A stretch of DNA of 10,874 nucleotides from Treponema primitia ZAS-1 (GTDB lineage: Bacteria > Spirochaetota > Spirochaetia > Treponematales > Breznakiellaceae): contig NZ_AEEA01000011.1 of assembly GCF_000297095.1 (NCBI RefSeq), positions 1-10,874 on the forward strand. The letters are read 5' to 3'. Under the pieces are notes generated by a model that saw only the letters and a list, made by a program, of their open reading frames with translations, was not told the origin of the DNA and ran no database searches. Below are positions 6,551-10,874 of this stretch, piece after piece. Numbering within the stretch: position 1 is the stretch's first letter; each line of letters starts with the position of its first letter. The position numbers and the translations under genes are program-made.

Positions 6551-8041
6551 ATGAAAATTTTGATGACCGCCAGTGAAGCTGTTCCCTATGCTAAGACCGG
6601 CGGCCTTGCCGATGCGGTATCCGCCTTGTCCCTTGCCCTGGCAAAACTGGGACATGAAGTGCGTATTGTCATCCCCCGCTACTACGGGATAAACCGTGGT
6701 GAGCTTACCCAGGTTGAGGGGGCCATGGGGGTTCATGTGGGGGGCGGTGAGGAATGGTGCGCCGTCTACACCACGGCCCTGCCCGGTTCGCCGAAGAAGA
6801 ACCCCGTCCAGGTGTTTTTTATCGATCACGAAAAATTCTTTGGCCGGGATGGTATCTACGGAACGCCATCGGAACCGGATTTTTTGGACAATCCCCGGCG
6901 CTTCACCTTCTTTTGCCGCGCCGCTTTCCAGCTTTGCCGGAAAACGTCCTGGTACCCCGATGTACTCCACGCCCATGACTGGCCCACTGCCCTGGTTCCG
7001 GTTTTCCTGAAATTCGGGGAACGGCATGGGGCGTTTGCAAATACCGTATCGATTCTCACCATCCACAACCTGGGTTACCAGGGGATCTACAGCAAGGATA
7101 ACTTCTGGTATACAAACCTGGGCTGGAACGATTTCTACGCCGCGGGGTTTGAGGACTGGAACATGATGAACCTCCTCAAGGCGGGACTCTATTCGGCGGA
7201 TAAGCTGAACACGGTTTCCCCCAACTACGCCGAAGAAACCAAGACCCACGTCCAGGGTTTCCGCTTGGACGGGGTTCTCCGCCACCGTTCCGCAGATTAT
7301 ATGGGCATCCTCAACGGCATCGATTCCGCCCTCTGGAACCCCAAGACCGACGACCTGCTGCCCCAGAAATACAGTGTCCAGGATATGAGCGGGAAGGCCA
7401 AGGCGAAGGAAGCGCTCCAGCGTGAATTCAGCCTGAGCGGGAAAAGCGATGTACCCATAATCGGCATGGTCACCCGCCTTACCGGACAGAAAGGGGTGGG
7501 CGCCCTCTTCGGCCCCGCCTACGGTTCCGCCTGGTCCATCTGCCGGGACATGAACCTTCAGTTTGTCCTCATCGGTACCGGGGAATCCTGGTGCGAAAAT
7601 GAACTCCGCAGCCTTTCCGGCCGGCTGTCCAACTTTAAAGCCCAGATCGGCTATAGCGAAAACCTGAGCCACCTTATAGAAGCGGGGGCGGACTTCTTCC
7701 TCATGCCGAGCCAATACGAACCCTGCGGCCTGAACCAGATGTACTCCCTGGCCTACGGCACCCTCCCCATAGTGCGGAATACCGGCGGTCTTGTGGACAC
7801 GGTAAGCAACTATAACGAGGAAAAAGGGACGGGCACGGGCTTTATGTTTAACGACCTGACCCCGTCGGCGATCTACAACACCGTGGGCTGGGCTGTATGG
7901 GCCTATTATAACCGTCCGAAACACATCGACGCCATGCGTATCCGGGGCATGAAACAGGATTTCTCCTGGGAAAAATCCGCAAAGGTATACATCGCCATGT
8001 ACGAAAGCGCCTTAACCCCCGCCCCCTATGGACCCCTTTAG
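6551..8041 (+). CDS. glgA: Glycogen synthase (ADP-glucose, GT5 family)
   Basis: A cytoplasmic enzyme that transfers glucose from ADP-glucose to growing alpha-1,4-glucan. It has 496 residues, normal to slightly long. The N-terminal GT-B half begins MKILMTASEAVPYAKTGGLAD, with the substrate-binding K15-TGGLAD motif. Downstream are HAHDWPTALVP and TIHNLGYQG, both typical of the family, then VTRLTGQKG in the C-terminal half. Catalytic E390 lies in the sequence EPCGLNQMYSLAYGTLPIV, followed by NTGGLVDTV. The start ATG 6551 has GAGGGG seven to eight bases upstream. The last residues (TPAPYGPL) are encoded by the left arm of palindrome P2-B (8017-8036), so the native C-terminus was replaced or extended without touching the catalytic core. 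The 58-base gap from the ACT gene has no clear terminator, so co-transcription is possible. Confidence 0.95.
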   Translation: MKILMTASEAVPYAKTGGLADAVSALSLALAKLGHEVRIVIPRYYGINRGELTQVEGAMGVHVGGGEEWCAVYTTALPGSPKKNPVQVFFIDHEKFFGRDGIYGTPSEPDFLDNPRRFTFFCRAAFQLCRKTSWYPDVLHAHDWPTALVPVFLKFGERHGAFANTVSILTIHNLGYQGIYSKDNFWYTNLGWNDFYAAGFEDWNMMNLLKAGLYSADKLNTVSPNYAEETKTHVQGFRLDGVLRHRSADYMGILNGIDSALWNPKTDDLLPQKYSVQDMSGKAKAKEALQREFSLSGKSDVPIIGMVTRLTGQKGVGALFGPAYGSAWSICRDMNLQFVLIGTGESWCENELRSLSGRLSNFKAQIGYSENLSHLIEAGADFFLMPSQYEPCGLNQMYSLAYGTLPIVRNTGGLVDTVSNYNEEKGTGTGFMFNDLTPSAIYNTVGWAVWAYYNRPKHIDAMRIRGMKQDFSWEKSAKVYIAMYESALTPAPYGPL

Positions 8042-8201
8042 CATAGTTTCGAGAACGCACAAATACGAAGTATGGGGGCCTGGTGGCTGCAACAAATATC
8101 AGGAACCCCCAAAGGGTCCCCCTGATATTTTTTGCACCACCACCCCCGATAACTGGTCCTGTTGTGCGTTCTCAACATCCTGGGGTCCATAGGGGGCGGG
8201 G
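8017..8201 (+). repeat. Palindromic element P2, copy B
   Basis: The outer 20-bp arms (8017-8036 and 8182-8201, starting CCCCGCCCCCTATGG) are exact reverse complements. A second exact 12-bp pair GAGAACGCACAA lies at 8051-8062 and 8162-8173. A third pair, AAATATCAGG, lies at 8094-8103 and 8121-8130, extended outward by GGTGG (8082-8086) and CCACC (8137-8141). It is inverted relative to P2-A. Its left arm provides the final codons of glgA, and the glgA stop lies just inside it. Confidence 0.9.
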
Positions 8202-8268
8202 CCTTTATCGCATAATGATGCATACCCCCGTTTGGCGCTTAGTTAGACACTTCATTTGGCGAACCGCC
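8201..8268 (+). repeat. Spacer motif S3, first of two tandem copies
   Basis: Direct repeat of 8279-8341. Both read GC-TTT-x-CGCATAAYGATG-x-ATACC, then CTTAGTTA-R-AC, then ATTTGGCGAACCG. This copy contains the heptamer GTTAGAC (8242-8248). It is more diverged than the 8279 and 9308 copies. No gene is present between P2-B and P1-B. Confidence 0.7.
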
Positions 8269-8278
8269 TAGGAGAGAG

Positions 8279-8340
8279 GCTTTTGCCGCATAACGATGTA
8301 TACCGCGTGGAGCTTAGTTAAACATAATTTGGCGAACCGG
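8279..8340 (+). repeat. Spacer motif S4, directly before P1-B
   Basis: Second tandem spacer, with GTTAAAC at 8317-8323. The segment from TGGAGC to P1-B differs at only two positions over about 35 bases from the one before P1-C. Spacer plus palindrome therefore behave as one duplicated unit. Confidence 0.75.
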
Positions 8341-8519
8341 CCGGTGAAGCCATGCGCCACCGAGGCACGAAAGCACACTTACAAATAGTACGGAGTGGGG
8401 TGTCGGGAAGGAAACGTATGGAGGGACCCTCTGGGAGGCCCCATACGTTTCCTTCCTGACAGGCCCCCCCTACCAATTGTGTGCTTTCGGAAACCCAGTA
8501 TGCGCATGGCTTCACCGGG
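8341..8519 (+). repeat. Palindromic element P1, copy B
   Basis: The outer 17-bp arms CCGGTGAAGCCATGCGC (8341-8357) and 8502-8518 are exact reverse complements. The core stem is 8402-8421 against 8441-8460. Compared with P1-A, the core stem reads GGAAACGTATGG rather than GGAAAAGTATGG, and the opposite arm has the matching change. One A-to-G change leaves a G-T (G-U) pair. Same orientation as P1-C, opposite to P1-A. Confidence 0.92.
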
Positions 8520-8522
8520 TTA

Positions 8523-8551
8523 TTGACAATGGTCTTTTTATACTATATTTT
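8523..8551 (+). promoter_or_regulatory. Promoter of the toxin-antitoxin operon, probably leaderless
   Basis: TTGACA (8523-8528) is followed after 17 bases by TATTTT (8546-8551); the overlapping TATATT (8544-8549) is an alternative. Either places the transcript start at or within two or three bases of ATG 8558, and there is no Shine-Dalgarno sequence. The -35 box begins four bases after the end of P1-B. Confidence 0.6.
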
Positions 8552-8557
8552 GTAAAC

Positions 8558-8854
8558 ATGGAGTTAGATAAAATACCATCAAAATATCGTGAAGATATCG
8601 AAATGGCAATAACATTACTCAAAAATGAAGGCTGCGAATCTGTTTTTTTATTTGGTTCCTTAGTAACAGGAAAAATTCATGCGTATTCAGATATAGATAT
8701 TGGCATAACCGGATTACCAGCTAATAAATTTTTTAGAGTATATTCAATATTAGACAGAAAATTATCTAATAAAGTTGATCTCGTTGATTTTGATGACAAT
8801 ATAAAATTTTATACCCTTTTAAATTCTTTAGGGGAAATTGTAAAACTTGGATAA
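8558..8854 (+). CDS. mntA: MNT-type nucleotidyltransferase antitoxin (MntA-like)
   Basis: A small cytoplasmic protein of 98 residues with the minimal nucleotidyltransferase fold. The active-site signature G33-S34 followed by SDID (44-47) is intact (FGSLVTGKIHAYSDIDI). A third acidic residue is available in KVDLVDFDD (D74 or D77). In characterised pairs this protein AMPylates a tyrosine of its HEPN partner and so silences the toxin. The start is ATG 8558; the frame continues upstream into P1-B, but that part is repeat sequence. It overlaps the toxin gene by 8 bases, the classic coupled arrangement with the antitoxin first. It is strongly AT-rich compared with the neighbouring glgA, which indicates horizontal gain. 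Confidence 0.9.
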   Translation: MELDKIPSKYREDIEMAITLLKNEGCESVFLFGSLVTGKIHAYSDIDIGITGLPANKFFRVYSILDRKLSNKVDLVDFDDNIKFYTLLNSLGEIVKLG

Positions 8855-9299
8855 AAGTATTTCTGAAAAAATAGCATATGAAATTTCTCAAATAGATGAA
8901 ACTGTTAGTGATGCAGAACCATTGATTAAATTATGTAAAGCCAAAAAGCCTGATCTTATTGAATGTTCTGCCGTTGCATTATTATTACATTCGTTTTATA
9001 ACGGTATAGAAAATATATTATTGACGATAATGAAATACAAGGAAAATGGTTCATTAAACGGTAGTAAATGGCATACCGAATTACTTGATAATGCTTTTGA
9101 AGCAATGAATAATAGATCGGCTATATTTAGAAATGAGATAAAAGAAACTTTACAGGACTATTTATCATTTAGGCATTTCGTCCGGCATACCTATGGATTT
9201 AGAATAAAATGGGAAAAGATGGAAGATAAATTGAATAACCTTAAAGAAATATGGAAAATTGTTAAAGAAGATTTAAATAGTTTTATTAAAAATAATTGA
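8847..9299 (+). CDS. hepT: HEPN-domain ribonuclease toxin (HepT-like)
   Basis: A 150-residue, mostly helical protein. The catalytic HEPN motif R-x4-6-H is present as R109-HFVR-H114, followed by T115-Y116 (FRHFVRHTYGF). This fits the R-x4-H-x-Y form in which the tyrosine is the site modified by the MNT antitoxin. HEPN toxins of this group act as RNases, some on tRNA ends; the target here is unknown. The start is TTG 8847 inside the antitoxin 3' end, with AGGGGA some 11 bases upstream, so translation is likely coupled. The stop is followed at once by AAAGCCCCC and the spacer/P1-C unit. Together with the antitoxin it forms a roughly 1 kb AT-rich cassette between two near-identical repeats. Confidence 0.9.
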   Translation: MDKSISEKIAYEISQIDETVSDAEPLIKLCKAKKPDLIECSAVALLLHSFYNGIENILLTIMKYKENGSLNGSKWHTELLDNAFEAMNNRSAIFRNEIKETLQDYLSFRHFVRHTYGFRIKWEKMEDKLNNLKEIWKIVKEDLNSFIKNN

Positions 9300-9307
9300 A
9301 AAGCCCC

Positions 9308-9344
9308 CGCTTGGAGCATAGTTAAGCATAATTTGGCGAACCGG
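9308..9344 (+). repeat. Spacer motif S5, directly before P1-C
   Basis: CGCTTGGAGCATAGTTAAGC leads into ATAATTTGGCGAACCGG, nearly the same as 8306-8340. The heptamer GTTAAGC is at 9321-9327. It begins eight bases after the toxin stop codon. Confidence 0.75.
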
Positions 9345-9496
9345 CCGGTGAAGCCATGCGCCCACCGAGGCACGAAAGCACACTTACAAATAGTACGGAG
9401 TGGGGTGTCGGGAAGGAAACGTATGGAGGGACCCTCTGGGAGGCCCCATACGTTTCCTTCCTGACAGGCCCCCAGTATGCGCATGGCTTCACCGGG
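9345..9496 (+). repeat. Palindromic element P1, copy C (internally deleted)
   Basis: The outer 17-bp arms at 9345-9361 and 9479-9495 are exact reverse complements, and the core stem is identical to that of P1-B. Compared with P1-B, 28 bases are missing after the core (between runs of C), which removes the right half of the second stem (GTGTGCTTTCG), and one C is added after the left arm. Its right arm provides the stop codon of the minus-strand gene at 9489. Confidence 0.92.
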
Positions 9497-10445
9497 ACCG
9501 TATCTGCCACACGAAGCTGCTGCTTAGCCAGGCGAGGCGGGCTGTCCTGGAGATGGCGTTGTATGACCCTCCTTCCCGATGGGCGGGAATCCAATTGAGG
9601 GTATCGGCGATCTGGGTCTGAGTTTTTGGGTCCCCTAACCAGGCTATGATTTTATCCAGTTTTGCCCTTTTCTTTTCATTGCCAAAGGGGATGGCCCAGA
9701 GTATATCCGCCTGAAGGCCGAATTCGTGCCAGTCCTCCCGTTCGGGGAAACGGTTTGCTTCAAGGTTGCTGGTTTCCTGCAGGGGTTCCTGGCGGATACG
9801 GCTGAGGGGCGCGTAGAGCCAGGCCGGGGAGGAACGGTACAAGAGGGGCATGGCATCCATCCAGCCATAGGTCTCGGCGCCGGGCTGAAAACGGCGGTCC
9901 CGGAACAGGGTTTCCACGGCCTCTTCCCAGGGGGCTTCTTCCAAGGGGAAGATTCCGGGCTGCTGCTGCAAAAGCTGCGCTGTCCAGGCCCACACCACAT
10001 TCCTATCCCGGCCGGGGACGATAAGGACCCCTTCCCCGCCTATGGGGGAATCTACCCGGGAACGGGAAACGGTGGGATCCTTAAAATCCCGGAACATCAT
10101 CCAGGGGTCCAGTGCAAGGACCAATGCGCCCGAATACTCGCCGGCGGAGGCCAGACCGGGATATATGACAATGGGGGCCGGTTCAGCCCCCGGGGGACCC
10201 TTGGTGGTGATGATATAACCATACCGGTTTTTGGGAGGAATTCCGTCTTCGGGAAGCGCCGCCATGCTTAAACGCCGGGGCGGGGCGGATGTATCGAGGA
10301 TCTTCCCCCACTGCGTCCGGTACGATTCGTCTACCAGCCATACGGGCCGGGGCCTGGTTACAAAAAAAACCACCGTACCAATAATCACCAACGCCAACAG
10401 CGCCGCTGTACTATATAACCGGTTTTTTCCGGTAAACCACTGCAT
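9489..10445 (-). CDS. Membrane-anchored protein of unknown function
   Basis: 318 residues from ATG 10445. A positively charged start and one hydrophobic segment (about 11-29, STAALLALVIIGTVVFFV) suggest an inner-membrane anchor or uncleaved signal with the rest outside the cytoplasm. The body is rich in Trp and Pro, and I recognise no catalytic motif. Near the C-terminus, IIAWLGDPKTQTQIADTLNWIPAHREG resembles the end of ABC-transporter sugar-binding proteins (a W-L-x-dp-x-x-Q helix followed by WIPA), so a solute-binding-like fold is possible but unproved. The stop TGA and the preceding Arg lie in the P1-C arm, so the native end may be lost. No Shine-Dalgarno precedes the ATG; the frame stays open for 17 more codons, up to an ATT with a good ribosome site. 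Confidence 0.75.
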   Translation of the reverse strand: MQWFTGKNRLYSTAALLALVIIGTVVFFVTRPRPVWLVDESYRTQWGKILDTSAPPRRLSMAALPEDGIPPKNRYGYIITTKGPPGAEPAPIVIYPGLASAGEYSGALVLALDPWMMFRDFKDPTVSRSRVDSPIGGEGVLIVPGRDRNVVWAWTAQLLQQQPGIFPLEEAPWEEAVETLFRDRRFQPGAETYGWMDAMPLLYRSSPAWLYAPLSRIRQEPLQETSNLEANRFPEREDWHEFGLQADILWAIPFGNEKKRAKLDKIIAWLGDPKTQTQIADTLNWIPAHREGGSYNAISRTARLAWLSSSFVWQIRSR

Positions 10446-10504
10446 CCGGAGGCGGTTTTTTGCTCCGCCCGCAGGCTTTATTCTTTTTCTGCTAATAGCT
10501 CAAT

Positions 10505-10551
10505 CCCCCTAATGCTGCTTTTAGTATACTGTATTTTTGTGAATTCGTAAA
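10505..10551 (-). promoter_or_regulatory. Promoter and ribosome site upstream of the anchored-protein gene
   Basis: On the minus strand, TTTACG (10551-10546), 17 bases and TATACT (10528-10523) form a plausible promoter with a start near 10516. AGGGGG (about 10510-10505) follows. It lies eight bases before an in-frame ATT (10496-10494) and far from the ATG at 10445. Confidence 0.5.
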
Positions 10552-10554
10552 TAG

Positions 10555-10608
10555 TTCCGAGTCATTGAAGAGCTTAGGCGGAAGCTGCGGGAGGCTGGGA
10601 TAGAGTAG
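10555..10608 (+). pseudogene. Relic 3' tail of an Rpn-like coiled-coil gene
   Basis: Translation of the plus strand gives FRVIEELRRKLREAGIE and a stop, preceded at once by an in-frame TAG. The segment ELRRKLREAG matches ELNRKLREAG, the tail of the gene at 10713 on the other strand, and RVIEE matches its heptads. It is therefore a detached tail of a second family member, in opposite orientation. There is no start or upstream body, so it is not a working gene. Confidence 0.65.
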
Positions 10609-10648
10609 TTGTGCCCTACCAAGGTCTGAACCTAAAAATAGCGTTGTG

Positions 10649-10687
10649 AAAAAAAAGGAGGAAGGGCTTGTGGTCCTCCCCTTCCTC
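10649..10687 (-). terminator. Strong intrinsic terminator of the right-edge gene
   Basis: On the minus strand, GAGGAAGGG (10687-10679) pairs exactly with CCCTTCCTC (10666-10658) and is followed by a run of T (the A run at 10649-10656 on the plus strand). It lies 26 bases after the stop of the coiled-coil gene. Confidence 0.85.
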
Positions 10688-10712
10688 TGGCAAATTAACC
10701 GCAAACGGCTTG

Positions 10713-10874
10713 CTAATACGTATCTTTACCGGCTTCCCGCAGCTTGCGATTGAGCTCCGTTATCACCCGGGTGTTTTCTTCAATCACCCGGGCGTTTTCT
10801 TCAATCACCCGGTCTCTTTCCTCAATTACTCGGGCGTTTTCCTCTATCACCCGCTCCTTTTCCTCAAGCATCAA
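10713..10874 (-). CDS. C-terminal coiled coil of an Rpn-family-like protein (partial)
   Basis: Only the last 53 residues are in the window; the body lies beyond the right edge. The visible part is five seven-residue repeats of the type EE(N/K/R)xRVI (EEKERVI, EENARVI, EERDRVI, EENARVI, EENTRVI), then TELNRKLREAGKDTY and TAG. This is a short parallel coiled coil encoded by 21-bp tandem repeats. From memory, such tails end treponemal proteins annotated as Rpn family recombination-promoting nuclease/putative transposase (PD-(D/E)XK fold). The nuclease domain itself cannot be seen, so the family is inferred. A terminator follows at 10649-10687. Confidence 0.65.
   Translation of the reverse strand: MMLEEKERVIEENARVIEERDRVIEENARVIEENTRVITELNRKLREAGKDTY

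Noticed and set aside
6455..7924. 489-codon open frame antisense to glgA
   Set aside because: It is the mirror of a GC-rich, strongly biased coding strand. The glgA motifs on the plus strand are unmistakable, and the antisense product shows no known motif.
8477..8557. N-terminal extension of the antitoxin into P1-B
   Set aside because: It would be translated from the palindrome arm and the promoter itself; ATG 8558 starts the conserved domain.
8201..9344. CRISPR array
   Set aside because: The repeats are few, unevenly spaced and separated by genes or long palindromes, with no short regular spacers and no cas genes.
1..10874. tRNA, rRNA or known riboswitch
   Set aside because: No cloverleaf, rRNA-like stretch or familiar riboswitch core was recognised by eye. 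A tRNAscan-SE and Rfam search would settle this.

Overview
The window looks like chromosomal DNA of a host-associated spirochaete, probably a Treponema of the termite-gut type. The evidence is circumstantial: a heptad-rich tail like those of the many treponemal Rpn-type nuclease/'transposase' proteins at the right edge, GC-rich metabolic genes beside very AT-rich small genes, and dense palindromic repeats. The organism call is low confidence.

Layout. An AT-rich secreted-protein gene (95-775, +) is followed by two large palindromic repeats, P1-A (788-967) and P2-A (1083-1260). Next comes a GC-rich metabolic block: a GntR/FadR-type regulator (1240-1956, -), an APC-family permease (2070-3398, -) and an enolase-superfamily acid-sugar dehydratase-like gene (3408-4601, -). 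These diverge from a PaaK-type acyl-CoA ligase (4763-6064, +), a double-ACT protein (6076-6492, +) and glycogen synthase glgA (6551-8041, +). Palindromes P2-B (8017-8201) and P1-B (8341-8519) follow, then an AT-rich MNT-HEPN toxin-antitoxin pair (8558-9299, +), palindrome P1-C (9345-9496), a membrane-anchored protein gene of unknown function (9489-10445, -), a relic tail of an Rpn-like gene (10555-10608, +), and the 3' end of a coiled-coil gene running off the edge (10713-10874, -).

Function. The enolase-like enzyme and permease are translationally coupled and end at a good intrinsic terminator. The GntR gene lies just beyond it. The divergent promoter region carries two palindromes over the enolase-side start, so the regulator, permease and dehydratase plausibly form one substrate-responsive module. 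PaaK plus the double-ACT protein form a second small operon. glgA has no obvious link to either.

The most unusual content is the repeats. There are two families of roughly 150-185 bp nested palindromes, P1 (three copies) and P2 (two copies). Every copy sits at gene 3' ends. Their stems differ between copies by paired, compensatory changes. Three genes (GntR, glgA and 9489-10445) take their last codons, and in one case the stop codon, from a palindrome end. The copies flank the metabolic block in mirror order (P1-P2-block-P2-P1, opposite orientations). A conserved spacer (core TTAGTTAARCATAATTTGG) adjoins P1, and two near-identical spacer+P1 units bracket the toxin-antitoxin pair as a roughly 1 kb cassette. 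This looks like a structured, probably mobile, cassette-forming repeat system. Its mechanism cannot be decided from the sequence alone.
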